Positions 25,415 through 33,692 of a stretch of 64,000 bases of DNA are shown in pieces. Both the position numbers and the translations under genes were made by a program. The DNA comes from Pseudarthrobacter raffinosi. Its GTDB lineage: Bacteria; Actinomycetota; Actinomycetes; Actinomycetales; Micrococcaceae. The stretch spans positions 26,777 to 90,776 of the forward strand of contig NZ_JAMXBH010000020.1 of NCBI RefSeq assembly GCF_023913735.1, in the 5' to 3' direction. The first letter of the stretch is position 1. The number at the start of each line of letters is the position of its first letter. The notes beneath the pieces are model-generated. The model was given only the letters and a program-made list of their open reading frames with translations, made no database searches and was not told where the DNA came from.

Positions 25415-26521
25415 ATTAGCGAGCCAAGAATCAATGAGCGTATCCGCGTCCCCGAGGTGCGGTTGGTCGGTCCTGCAGGTGAACAGGTAGGAATCGTCCG
25501 TATTGACGATGCCCTGCGTTTGGCTGCCGAGTCCGATCTTGATCTCGTTGAAGTTGCACCGCAGGCCAAGCCTCCGGTGTGCAAGCTGATGGACTTCGGC
25601 AAGTACAAGTACGAGGCCGCCGTCAAGGCACGTGAAGCACGGAAGAACCAGACCAACACTGTTCTGAAGGAAATCCGCTTCCGCCTCAAGATTGACACCC
25701 ACGACTACGAGACCAAGCGCGGCCATGCACTGCGCTTCCTCGGTGCCGGTGACAAGGTCAAGGCCATGATCCAGTTCCGCGGCCGTGAGCAGCAGCGTCC
25801 GGAGATGGGCATCCGCCTGCTCCAGCGCTTCGCTGACGATGTCGCCGAAGTGGGCGTTGTGGAGTCCAGCCCCCGTATCGATGGCCGCAACATGGTCATG
25901 GTCGTGGGCCCGCTGAAGAACAAGGCCGAAGCCAAGGCCGAGGCACGCCGCGCATCGCAGCGTGCAGAGGCCAAGGCGCAGAACGAAGCGAAAGCTACGG
26001 GTGGCGGCCGCATCGACGTGTCCGGCGACGACCAGGCGCCGCTCACGCAGTCGCTGGCTGACCTTCTTCCGGAAGGTTTCGCCATCACCACGGAGCCGGA
26101 AACCGAAGCTCCGGCGGCACAGTCTGAAGCTCCTGAGGCGCCTGCTGAAGCCGCTCCGGAAGCCGAGGCCCCTGTCAAGGAAGCGCCAGCGAAGGAAGCT
26201 CCCGTCAAGGAAGCCGCCGCGAAGGAAGCTCCTGCAAAGGAAACCGCCGCCAAGGCAGCACCCGTGAAGGAAGCCGCCGTCCAGGAGGCGCCCAAGCAGG
26301 CTGCCCCGAGGGCCGCTGCTCCCAAGCGTGAGGCTCCCAAGGCAGCCCCGGCACCCGTCAAGGCTCCTGTCGCTGCCAAGCCCGCCGAAGCTGCGGCTCC
26401 GGCAGCTCCGAGGCCGCCGGTGCCGATGCCTAAGCCGATCGCCCGGCCGGCAGCGCCGAAGCCTGCTGCAAGGCCTGCCCCCAAGGCAGCTCCGAAGCCG
26501 GCTGGCAAGAAGACTACCTAG
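25415..26521 (+). CDS. infC: Translation initiation factor IF-3, ATT start
   Basis: Binds the 30S subunit, prevents 50S joining and proofreads start codons. The start is ATT at 25415 with AGGAG 7 bases upstream, directly before the invariant SEPRINERIRVPEVRLVG. No ATG or GTG occurs at this place. IF-3 discriminates against ATT, which gives autoregulation as in E. coli. The normal IF-3 body ends near residue 185. Residues about 225-368 are an Ala/Pro/Glu/Lys-rich tail with repeated KEAP-type units. rpmI and rplT follow, the usual operon. Confidence 0.95.
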   Translation: MSEPRINERIRVPEVRLVGPAGEQVGIVRIDDALRLAAESDLDLVEVAPQAKPPVCKLMDFGKYKYEAAVKAREARKNQTNTVLKEIRFRLKIDTHDYETKRGHALRFLGAGDKVKAMIQFRGREQQRPEMGIRLLQRFADDVAEVGVVESSPRIDGRNMVMVVGPLKNKAEAKAEARRASQRAEAKAQNEAKATGGGRIDVSGDDQAPLTQSLADLLPEGFAITTEPETEAPAAQSEAPEAPAEAAPEAEAPVKEAPAKEAPVKEAAAKEAPAKETAAKAAPVKEAAVQEAPKQAAPRAAAPKREAPKAAPAPVKAPVAAKPAEAAAPAAPRPPVPMPKPIARPAAPKPAARPAPKAAPKPAGKKTT

Positions 26522-26528
26522 TTCAAAG

Positions 26529-26552
26529 CTGCGGGAGGTTATCCTCCTGCAG
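26529..26552 (+). promoter_or_regulatory. Stem-loop between infC and rpmI
   Basis: 10-bp stem CTGCGGGAGG / CCTCCTGCAG with loop TTAT, 8 bp after the infC stop. No U-run follows. It could be an RNA-processing or partial-termination site that adjusts ribosomal-protein output relative to IF-3. Confidence 0.45.
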
Positions 26553-26637
26553 TACGCAACCAGCATGCCGCCTGCAGGGGCGGCGGCTCGAAAGAACTGC
26601 AGACAATGTCTGTGGACACGTAAGGAGATCGGTTCCC

Positions 26638-26832
26638 ATGCCGAAGATGAAGACCCACAGTGGTGCTAAGAAGCGCTTCAAGCTGACCGGCAGCGGCAAG
26701 CTGCGCCGCCAGCAGGCCAACCGCCGCCACTACCTTGAGCACAAGTCCTCCAGGCTGACTCGTCGCCTCGCCGGCGACAAGATTGTCTTCAAGGGTGACG
26801 CTAAGGTCATCCGGAAGATGCTCGGCATCTAA
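26638..26832 (+). CDS. rpmI: 50S ribosomal protein L35
   Basis: 64-residue basic ribosomal protein. The family N-terminus MPKMKTHSGAKKRFKLTGSGK is followed by LRRQQANRRHYLEHKSSRLTRRL. ATG with AAGGAG 12 bases upstream. Second gene of infC-rpmI-rplT. The flanking 116-bp and 119-bp spacers are longer than usual in this operon. Confidence 0.98.
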   Translation: MPKMKTHSGAKKRFKLTGSGKLRRQQANRRHYLEHKSSRLTRRLAGDKIVFKGDAKVIRKMLGI

Positions 26833-26951
26833 GTTCCAAGTTCTCTGACTGATGCCACCTGGCAGCAGTCAACTACCAAAAAGGCTTCTCAGGCCAGCCG
26901 GTTGTTCCGGCAGTAGATGCTTGGGATCAGAATTTTCGAAGGAGTACGCAC

Positions 26952-27398
26952 GTGGCACGTGTGAAGAGGGCGGTCAACGCCCACAAGAAGCGCCGGGTTA
27001 TCCTTGAACGCGCAAAGGGCTACCGTGGACAGCGTTCACGCCTGTACCGCAAGGCTAAAGAGCAGCTGCTGCACTCGTTTGTGTACAGCTACGGCGACCG
27101 CAAGAAGAAGAAGGGCGACTTCCGCCGCCTGTGGATCCAGCGCATCAATGCTGCATCCCGCGCCAACGGCCTGACTTACAACCGTCTGATCCAGGGCCTG
27201 AAGGCCGCTGAGGTCGAGGTTGACCGCCGTATGCTTGCTGAGCTGGCCGTTTCGGATGCGAACGCATTCGCCGCGCTGGTGAAGATCGCCAAGGATTCCC
27301 TGCCTGCCGACACGTCCGCTCCGGCCGTCGAAGCCGCAGCCCCCAAGGCACCCAAGGCCAAGGCTGCAAAGCCTGCCGCTGACGTGGCTGCCAAGTAG
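26952..27398 (+). CDS. rplT: 50S ribosomal protein L20
   Basis: Binds 23S rRNA early in 50S assembly and in several bacteria represses its own operon. Family sequence MARVKRAVNAHKKRRVILERAKGY, with LWIQRINAASRANGLTYNRLI. GTG start with GAAGGAG upstream. 148 residues: after about residue 118 there is an Ala/Lys/Pro-rich tail (APKAPKAKAAKPAADVAAK) that echoes the IF-3 tail. Confidence 0.98.
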   Translation: MARVKRAVNAHKKRRVILERAKGYRGQRSRLYRKAKEQLLHSFVYSYGDRKKKKGDFRRLWIQRINAASRANGLTYNRLIQGLKAAEVEVDRRMLAELAVSDANAFAALVKIAKDSLPADTSAPAVEAAAPKAPKAKAAKPAADVAAK

Positions 27399-27435
27399 CA
27401 CCCACGCCAGTTCGAGGACTGGTGGCTGAAGCCAC

Positions 27436-27441
27436 TAAGGT
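27436..27441 (+). promoter_or_regulatory. Putative -10 hexamer of leaderless trmH-family gene
   Basis: TAAGGT, 6 bases before the ATG at 27448. Confidence 0.5.
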
Positions 27442-27447
27442 TCTTGT

Positions 27448-28341
27448 ATGAACGAAACCGGGCGCCCGCAAGACTTTCCACTCTCCAACCCCCGAGCTGA
27501 TCGGGTGAGGAAGGTGGCACAGCTTGCCGGGCGCCCGGCCCGTTCAAAGCGCAGCGAGTTTCTGGCGGAGGGTCCCCAAGCTGTCCGTGAGGCCCTCACT
27601 CTGCACCAGAAAAGGATTGCAGCGGGCGAGCCCGGCGCCGTCTATGAGGTGTACGCGAGCGAGGCCTGCCTCGACCGGCACCCGGACCTGGAGGCTCTCG
27701 CGGAGGGCATTGACGCATACCTCACTACCGACGAAGTGCTGGCCGCGATGGCGGACACGGTTACCCCGCAGGGCATTCTCGCGGTCTGCGGTTTCCTGGA
27801 CGTGAGCCTTGAGCAGGTCCTCGACGCCGGCCCTCGGCTGCTTGCAGTGCTGTGTCAGGTCCGGGACCCGGGCAACGCCGGCACTGTACTCCGGGCTGCT
27901 GACGCGGCCGGGGCGGACGCCGTCATCCTGACCTCGTCCAGCGTTGACATCTATAACCCCAAGGCCGTCCGTTCCACCGCCGGTTCCCTGTTCCATCTGC
28001 CCGTGGTCCTGGGTGCCGATATCGCGGAAGTGGCAGCCGCCTGCCGTGCGCGGGGAATTGGCATACTGGCCGCCGACGGTGACGGTGACGTCAACCTGGA
28101 TACGCTCCAGGACGAAAACGCCGCCCGCCGGATCGCAGGCCCTGGCGTCGAATCGCTGTTCGCCCTGGAGGGTCCCACAGCGTGGCTGTTCGGAAACGAA
28201 GCGCAGGGGCTCGCCGAAGATGAACTGGCCTTGGCCGATCACCGGGTGGCCGTGCCCGTATACGGCGCAGCCGAAAGCTTGAACCTCGGCACGGCGGCAA
28301 CGGTGTGCCTCTACGCGAGTGCCAGGTCCCAGAAAGCGTGA
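27448..28341 (+). CDS. TrmH/SpoU-family RNA 2'-O-methyltransferase
   Basis: SPOUT-fold enzyme that methylates ribose 2'-OH in tRNA or rRNA using SAM. An N-terminal L30e-like substrate-binding domain (1-115) precedes the SPOUT core with motif 1 GNAGTVLRAADAAGAD, motif 2 AWLFGNEAQGL and motif 3 AESLNLGTAATVCLY. 297 residues. Linked to rplT as in mycobacteria (tsnR/Rv1644), which makes an rRNA target plausible. It has its own putative leaderless promoter. Confidence 0.92.
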   Translation: MNETGRPQDFPLSNPRADRVRKVAQLAGRPARSKRSEFLAEGPQAVREALTLHQKRIAAGEPGAVYEVYASEACLDRHPDLEALAEGIDAYLTTDEVLAAMADTVTPQGILAVCGFLDVSLEQVLDAGPRLLAVLCQVRDPGNAGTVLRAADAAGADAVILTSSSVDIYNPKAVRSTAGSLFHLPVVLGADIAEVAAACRARGIGILAADGDGDVNLDTLQDENAARRIAGPGVESLFALEGPTAWLFGNEAQGLAEDELALADHRVAVPVYGAAESLNLGTAATVCLYASARSQKA

Positions 28342-28363
28342 CTGAACACGTGACTTAAAAGGC

Positions 28364-28390
28364 AGGGCCCCGGAAGTTCTCCGGGGCCCT
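28364..28390 (+). terminator. Terminator after the trmH-family gene
   Basis: 10-bp stem AGGGCCCCGG / CCGGGGCCCT with loop AAGTTCT, followed by TGCTGTAT. Between the convergent methyltransferase and GlsB genes. Confidence 0.85.
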
Positions 28391-28419
28391 TGCTGTATGA
28401 ATCAGGTGAGGTAGGGGTA

Positions 28420-28695
28420 TCAGGGCGCCCGTGTGCTCTTGCTGCGTCCTGTGATGGCGCCGTAGACGCCGGCAACTACCAGGCCGCCTACGATGGCCAG
28501 GATCCAGGTACCCAGATCAAAGAAGGCAAGGTCACCCTTGCCGAACAGGAGGCTGCCAATCCAGCCGCCTACAATCGCGCCGACAACGCCGAGCACGAGA
28601 CTCGTCACCCAGCCGCCGCCGACTTTGCCCGGCATAACGGCTTTCACGATGGCCCCTACGATGAGGCCGAGAATAATCCAAGCAAGAAAACCCAT
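28420..28695 (-). CDS. GlsB/YeaQ/YmgE-family small membrane protein
   Basis: 91-residue transglycosylase-associated-type protein with three hydrophobic helices rich in glycine: FLAWIILGLIVGAIVKAVMPG, VTSLVLGVVGAIVGGWIGSLLFG and LGTWILAIVGGLVVAGVYGAITGR. Family members are stress-associated; the biochemical role is unknown. GGAGGAG precedes the ATG. An inverted repeat lies 20 bp upstream, possibly an operator. Confidence 0.88.
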   Translation of the reverse strand: MGFLAWIILGLIVGAIVKAVMPGKVGGGWVTSLVLGVVGAIVGGWIGSLLFGKGDLAFFDLGTWILAIVGGLVVAGVYGAITGRSKSTRAP

Positions 28696-28714
28696 GTCTC
28701 CTCCTTCATATTCG

Positions 28715-28733
28715 TCGGGACTAAACGTCCCGA
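28715..28733. repeat. Inverted repeat upstream of the GlsB-family gene
   Basis: TCGGGAC-TAAAC-GTCCCGA, perfect 7-bp arms, starting 20 bp upstream of the start codon. It may be an operator or a 5'-UTR hairpin. Confidence 0.55.
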
Positions 28734-28898
28734 TTAGTGTTCAAGCTAACATACGGCCCCTCCGATGTCAGCAGGCTTAGTGGATGTCAGAAGTGCGTCT
28801 TCTGCACCCGAAAAGGTACGGTATTCGTGGGCGGAGCCGACTGCGGCGCCGCGAATATCCCTGCTTGTTCTTGAAACCTGTGAAGAGGAGAAGCCTCC

Positions 28899-29903
28899 GT
28901 GGCTGCAAATGGCGGTGCCAAGGCGATCGTCGCGGCCCTAGCCGCAAACCTGACCATCGCCGTCCTGAAATTCGTGGCCTTTTTTCTGACGGCTTCCTCG
29001 TCGATGCTGGCCGAAGCCATCCACTCGATTGCCGACTCCGGCAATCAACTGCTGCTCCTGATCGGCGGCAAGCGCGCCAGAAAGGCAGCCAGCCCGAAGC
29101 ACCCGTTCGGGTATGGCCGTGAACGCTACATTTACGCCTTTATCGTCTCGATCGTGCTCTTCAGCGTGGGTGGGCTTTTTGCACTGTTCGAAGCGTGGGA
29201 GAAGCTGCAGCACCCGCACGCCATCGAAGGGGACTTCTGGTGGGTTCCTTTGGCGGTGCTGATCGGCGCCATTGTTGCTGAGTCTTTCTCGTTCAGGACG
29301 GCCATCATCGAATCCAACCACGTCCGCGGCAAGCAGGGCTGGGTGAGCTTTGTGCGCACGGCCAAGCAGCCGGAACTGCCGGTCATCCTGCTGGAAGACC
29401 TCGGGGCGCTTCTTGGCCTTGTGTTCGCGCTCGTGGGTGTGAGCATGACCCTCGTCACCGGCAACGGGATCTGGGACGCCGCGGGTACCGGCATGATCGG
29501 CCTGCTGCTCGTGGCCATCGCTGTGGTGCTGGCTATCGAAACCAAGTCCTTGCTGCTGGGCGAGTCCGCCACCCGGGATGACGTGGCCCGCATCAGTGAG
29601 GCCATCGAGGCCGGGGGACACAACCGGATCATCCACCTCAAGACCCTTCACCTCGGACCGGAGGAGCTGCTGGTGGCCGCCAAGATCTCCGTGGGTGCCG
29701 CAGAAACCGGCCGGGACATCGCCGCCGCGATTGATGGTGCGGAGTCCCGAATCCGCACCGCCGTTCCGATGGCCCGGGTGATCTACCTCGAACCGGATCT
29801 GCACCGCGAGGACAGTCGCACGGACGGGGTCTCAGGCGCCGGTCAGGTTCCCGGTGCAGGCCAGATAGCCGCGGAGGCCGGGGCTCAGGACCCGCAGGCC
29901 TGA
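28899..29903 (+). CDS. Cation diffusion facilitator family transporter
   Basis: Proton-coupled divalent-cation efflux carrier, 334 residues. About six helices, with the metal-site HxxxD in AEAIHSIADSGNQLLLLIGGKRARK near residue 48 and the family segment HPFGYGRERYIYAF. The C-terminal cytoplasmic domain ends near 300, followed by a Gly/Ala tail. Sequence type resembles the SLC30A9-like branch; metal (zinc, iron, manganese) cannot be told. GTG with GAGGAG upstream. Confidence 0.9.
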   Translation: MAANGGAKAIVAALAANLTIAVLKFVAFFLTASSSMLAEAIHSIADSGNQLLLLIGGKRARKAASPKHPFGYGRERYIYAFIVSIVLFSVGGLFALFEAWEKLQHPHAIEGDFWWVPLAVLIGAIVAESFSFRTAIIESNHVRGKQGWVSFVRTAKQPELPVILLEDLGALLGLVFALVGVSMTLVTGNGIWDAAGTGMIGLLLVAIAVVLAIETKSLLLGESATRDDVARISEAIEAGGHNRIIHLKTLHLGPEELLVAAKISVGAAETGRDIAAAIDGAESRIRTAVPMARVIYLEPDLHREDSRTDGVSGAGQVPGAGQIAAEAGAQDPQA

Positions 29904-29919
29904 CGTTCCTTCCTCAGCG

Positions 29920-29936
29920 CACCGAATGCTTCGGTG
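29920..29936. terminator. Short hairpin between the CDF and MFS genes
   Basis: CACCGAA-TGC-TTCGGTG, 7-bp arms, between convergent genes. No U-run, so termination is tentative. Confidence 0.35.
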
Positions 29937-29962
29937 AAGCCGCTGCCCGCCCGTTCCCAGAA

Positions 29963-31172
29963 TCAGGCGGCCAGCGGCTTTTTGCGTTCCAGGACGCCGC
30001 TGGTCACCGCGATGCCAAAGCCCAGGACTGCCAACACGGCGCCCACGAGCGCGGGTGCCACGAAGCCCCAGCCCCAGGCGATCACTAGGCCGCCCAGGAA
30101 GGCGCCCAGGGCATTGGCAACGTTGAGCGCGGCGTGGTTGAGCGAAGAAGCCAGGGAGGGGGGCGTCCGGCGACGCATCCAACAAACGCGTCTGCAGGGC
30201 CGGGATCAGCATGGAGCCGGACGCTCCAACCACAAAGACCATCACCAGGGCTGACCAGGGCCAGTGCACAGCCACCGCGTAAACCACCAGTGCGACGGCG
30301 ATCCCGGGCAGGACCCAGTACAGCGTCCCCATCACTGACTTGTCGGCCAGCCTGCCGCCGACGACTGTTCCGGCCACCATGCCCAGTCCGTAGAGTGCCA
30401 CCACAATGGGCAACAGCGATCCCGGAATACCGGCCACCAGGGTCATGGTGTGCGCAATGTAGGTGTAGGTCGCGAAGAAGCCACCAAAACCCACGATGCC
30501 GATCAGGATGGCCAGCCACACCTGGAGCCGCTTGAGCGCACCGAGTTCGCGGCGGATGCTCGCGTCAGGATGGGGGGCCTGGTATGGGACATAGCGCCAC
30601 AGCAGCACCAGTGTCAGCAAGCCAATGCCTCCTACGAGGAGGAACAGCAGCCGCCAGCCGAAGGTCTGGCCCACCCAGGTGGCCGCGGGCACGCCGATAA
30701 CGTTCGAAACGGAGAGGCCCGCCATCACCATGGAGATGGCCCAACCCCGACGCGTGGGGGAAACCAGAGAGGCGGCGATCACAGCCGCGACCCCGAAGAA
30801 TGCGCCGTGCGGCAGCCCGGCCGCAAACCGGGAAACCAGCATGCTCCCGTAATCGGGAGCAACATAGGACGTCAGGTTGGCCAGCGTGAAGAACAACATG
30901 AGGCCCAGTGCGAGGTATTTGCGTGGCAGTTTGGCACCGACTGCGGCGAGCAGCGGCGCGCCCACCACAACTCCGAGGGCGTAGGCGGAAATGAGGTGTC
31001 CGGCCTCCGGGGTGCTGATGCCGAGTCCTTGTTCCACCTCTTTCAGCAGGCCCATCATGGTGAACTCCGTGACACCGATTCCGACGCCGCCCATTGCCAG
31101 TGCGAAAATCGCTGCGCCAACGTGTGGAGACTTCGCCTTGGATGCGGTGGAGGTTTGGACGACGCTACTCAT
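29963..31172 (-). pseudogene. MFS transporter interrupted by a frameshift in a C6 tract
   Basis: DHA1-type MFS carrier of about 400 residues. Frame 1 runs from ATG 31172 (MSSVVQTSTASKAKSPHVG, then helices) to LLDASPDAP near helix 11. The continuation PSLASSLNHAALNVANALGAF, through to the stop at 29963, is in another frame. The switch is at a run of six G on the + strand (30158-30163); with five the two parts join into a normal protein. So it is a recent frameshift, a slippage-controlled gene or a sequencing error. Substrate unknown. Divergent from the NUDIX gene. Confidence 0.85.
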
Positions 31173-31227
31173 GGGCCTGCTTTTCAAAGGGGATGCTGGG
31201 GGAGGGTCCGCAAACCATTCTCCCTCA

Positions 31228-31233
31228 TAGACT
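31228..31233 (+). promoter_or_regulatory. Putative -10 hexamer of leaderless NUDIX gene
   Basis: TAGACT, 6 bases before the GTG at 31240. Confidence 0.5.
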
Positions 31234-31239
31234 GGGGCG

Positions 31240-31692
31240 GTGAGTGGACTGATACAGGTAGTTGGCGGAGCAATAGTGGACTCGTTGGCGAACCCTGCCC
31301 GCATACTGGTGGCCAGGCGGACTGCTCCCGAGCAGTTCGCTGGGCTCTGGGAATTTCCCGGCGGGAAAGTGGACGCCGGTGAGGAATGCGAGGCCGCATT
31401 GCACCGGGAACTGAGTGAGGAGCTCGGCGTGCGTGTCCGGCTGGGGCTCGAGCTCCCGGCAGCGGCGGCCACCGGATGGCGGCTGAACGACCGGGCAAGC
31501 ATGCGGGTCTGGCTGGCCGAAATTATCCAGGGCGAGCCGCAACCCCTCGAGGACCACGACGCATTACGCTGGGTCGCGCTGACGGACCACCGGGAAGTGC
31601 TGGACCTGCCCTGGATCCCGGCCGATTTCCCCATTGTCGAAGCCCTCCTGCACTCACTCAGCGCGCAGCAGCCAGACACGCACGCGCGTTGA
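31240..31692 (+). CDS. NUDIX hydrolase, MutT-like
   Basis: 150 residues. The Nudix box GGKVDAGEECEAALHRELSEEL conforms to Gx5Ex7REUxEExGU, with the preceding LWEFPGG typical of MutT/8-oxo-dGTP diphosphatase. The C-terminal DLPWIPADFPIVEAL is also MutT-like. Likely removes oxidised nucleotides, but other nucleoside diphosphate substrates cannot be excluded. GTG start, convergent with the radical-SAM gene (10 bp between stops). Confidence 0.88.
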   Translation: MSGLIQVVGGAIVDSLANPARILVARRTAPEQFAGLWEFPGGKVDAGEECEAALHRELSEELGVRVRLGLELPAAAATGWRLNDRASMRVWLAEIIQGEPQPLEDHDALRWVALTDHREVLDLPWIPADFPIVEALLHSLSAQQPDTHAR

Positions 31693-31702
31693 AATCCTGA
31701 CG

Positions 31703-32827
31703 TCAGAACAGGGTAGGTTGACGGAGCGCTGTTGCTTCGTCGGCGTTCCGAAAGTCAGCGCCTGTTGTCCCGGGGACAGGCAGGATTCCTTCCGGATACT
31801 GGGCTTCCTCGCCTCGGGGATCGTCTGCCAGATCGCGGTGGCTGAAGCCGTGGCCGCTGGTGAAGCCATGCCGGTGCTTGAAATAGCGCACCTTTGCGGC
31901 GAGCCAGGTGCGGTATTCCTTCGACGCGTAGGACCCTGTGTCATAGAGGCGCCGGTAGCGGCCAGCCAGTTCCGGATGGTTCTTGGCAATCCACTGCATG
32001 AACCACTCGCGTGTTCCCGGCTTCAGGTAGAGGGCGCCGGCGGTGACGCCCGTGGCACCGGCCGCGGCCAACGAAGCGAACAGGGAATCAAGGGCTTCGT
32101 CACTGTCGGACAGCCACGGCAGGATAGGCATCGCCATAACACCGCAGGGGAGCCCGGCATCGCGTAAGCGGGAGACCAGCTTCAGCCGCGCCCGAGGCCC
32201 TGGCGTGCCTGGTTCCACGGCTTCCGAGAGTGCCTCATCCGTCATGGCCAGGGAAATGCCCACCCCTACCGGCACCTGGGCGGCAGCACGCTTCAGGAGC
32301 GGCATGTCCCGGGCGAGCAGCGTCCCCTTGGTAAGGATGGACAACGGCGTACCTGAGTCAGCCAGCGCCGTGATGATTCCCGGCATCAGCTGGTAGCGGC
32401 CCTCGGCCCGCTGGTAGGGGTCCGTGTTGGTGCCAAGCGCCACCTGGTGACGGCCCCAGGACGGTTTGGCCAGCTCCTTCCGGAGGACCTCGGCCGCATT
32501 GACCTTGACCACCACCTGGCTGTCGAAATCCAGTCCGGCGTCAAAGTCGAGATACGTGTGGCTCTTGCGCGCAAAACAGTAAACACAGGCATGGCTGCAG
32601 CCGCGGTACGGGTTCACGGTCCACTCAAACGGCATCCGCGACCCGGCCACCACCTTATTGAGCACCGATTTGGCGGTGACCTCATGAAAGGTGATGCCGG
32701 CGAATTCGGGGGTGGTCACAGAACGGACCAACCCGGCAAGGGGAAGCAGGGCAGGTGATGGGCCACTTCCGAGGTCATCGGCGGGCCGGGGCATCAGCGC
32801 TTGTTCATCCCATCTCATGCCTTCCAT
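31703..32827 (-). CDS. Rv2578c-family radical-SAM protein (SplB-like)
   Basis: 374 residues. The radical-SAM cluster motif CxxxCxxC lies in YRGCSHACVYCFARKSHTYLD near residue 76-83. The fold resembles spore photoproduct lyase-type proteins (SplB COG1533). The rest (LGTNTDPYQRAEGRYQLMPG, SILTKGTLLARD) fits that family. Reaction unknown. An SOS box abuts the ATG at 32827, so DNA damage should induce it; an ATG 9 bp further in (32818) is possible if transcription starts inside. I recall the mycobacterial orthologue as LexA-linked, which should be checked. Confidence 0.87.
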   Translation of the reverse strand: MEGMRWDEQALMPRPADDLGSGPSPALLPLAGLVRSVTTPEFAGITFHEVTAKSVLNKVVAGSRMPFEWTVNPYRGCSHACVYCFARKSHTYLDFDAGLDFDSQVVVKVNAAEVLRKELAKPSWGRHQVALGTNTDPYQRAEGRYQLMPGIITALADSGTPLSILTKGTLLARDMPLLKRAAAQVPVGVGISLAMTDEALSEAVEPGTPGPRARLKLVSRLRDAGLPCGVMAMPILPWLSDSDEALDSLFASLAAAGATGVTAGALYLKPGTREWFMQWIAKNHPELAGRYRRLYDTGSYASKEYRTWLAAKVRYFKHRHGFTSGHGFSHRDLADDPRGEEAQYPEGILPVPGTTGADFRNADEATALRQPTLF

Positions 32828-32843
32828 TCGAATATATGTTCGA
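32828..32843. promoter_or_regulatory. SOS (LexA) box abutting the radical-SAM gene start
   Basis: TCGAATATATGTTCGA, 11 of 12 defined positions of TCGAAC-N4-GTTCGA. Its edge touches the start codon (32825-32827) and it contains the only -10-like sequence (ATAT-rich) on the minus strand, so LexA binding would block initiation. Confidence 0.82.
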
Positions 32844-32921
32844 ACTTAAGTCAAGGACCGGGCGCCGCGGAAGTCCGCGCGCCGGGCTCACCGGCGGCAG
32901 GGCTCACGTCAGGCTGGTCGC

Positions 32922-32969
32922 GCCGGACTCACCGCCCGCCGGACTCACTGCCCGCCGGACTCACTGCCC
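32922..32969. repeat. Three tandem 16-bp repeats
   Basis: GCCGGACTCACYGCCC three times, the first copy with C and the others with T at Y. Intergenic, between the radical-SAM and SIMPL genes. The rest of this 190-bp gap shows no gene. Confidence 0.8.
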
Positions 32970-33033
32970 GCCGGGGGCTCCGCCCCGTGGCTTCGGCCGG
33001 TGGCTTCCGCTTGCGTCGGCCCCCGGGAAACCG

Positions 33034-33690
33034 TCAGTCCAACAATTCCCACACCACGGTGACGCTGGCGTTAATGCCCGCGTGGCCCGCCTCCACGCTG
33101 ATGGCTTCGCTGGCGGCGGCGCGCTGGATCCGGGCCACCGGAACCGGCCCGGGCGCATCCGGGTGCTCGGCAACGGACATCACCGCGCCAAGCCGCGCGG
33201 ACGCCAGGGATGCAAACTGTTCGGCTTTGACTGAGGCATCCTGCCATGCAGCGTCCCGGGCGAGGGCGGCGACGGCTGACTCATCCGAGAAGCCAAGTTC
33301 CAGTCCGTTCAGGCGCACGTCATCGCCGCCGGCGTCTACTGCGGCGGCAATAACGGCGGATGCCGCGCTGACCTGCCGCAGGCGCACGGTGAGCATGCTG
33401 GAGGTCACGTACCCGGTCACCTGCTGGCCCCCGCTGTCGCGCCAGACGAACTCCGGCCGGACGTTCAGTCCGGAGGTCCGGATGTCCGTGTCAGCCAGGC
33501 CGTGCCGGCGGAGCGCACCGGATACAGCTGCGGACGCTGTTCCTGCATCCGCATAGGCGGCGCCCACGCTGTCCCGCCGACACTCGACGCCCACAGAAAT
33601 CGTCAGTAAGTCAGGTGGCGCCTCCGCCGTCCCCGTTCCGGTCACGATAATGGTCCTGTTGCTTGTCGTGGTGTTGGGTTCGCCCGTCAT
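33034..33690 (-). CDS. SIMPL domain (DUF541) protein
   Basis: 218 residues. The SIMPL signature starts TIIVTGTGTAEAPPDLLTISVGVE at residue 13; IRTSGLNVRPEFVWRDSGGQQVTGYVTSSMLTVRLR and DVRLNGLELGFSDES follow. No signal peptide is evident, unlike the periplasmic gram-negative members, so it is probably cytoplasmic. Function unknown. GAGG precedes the ATG, 2 bp after the upstream small HEXXH gene, so the pair is co-transcribed. Confidence 0.85.
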   Translation of the reverse strand: MTGEPNTTTSNRTIIVTGTGTAEAPPDLLTISVGVECRRDSVGAAYADAGTASAAVSGALRRHGLADTDIRTSGLNVRPEFVWRDSGGQQVTGYVTSSMLTVRLRQVSAASAVIAAAVDAGGDDVRLNGLELGFSDESAVAALARDAAWQDASVKAEQFASLASARLGAVMSVAEHPDAPGPVPVARIQRAAASEAISVEAGHAGINASVTVVWELLD

Positions 33691-33692
33691 TG

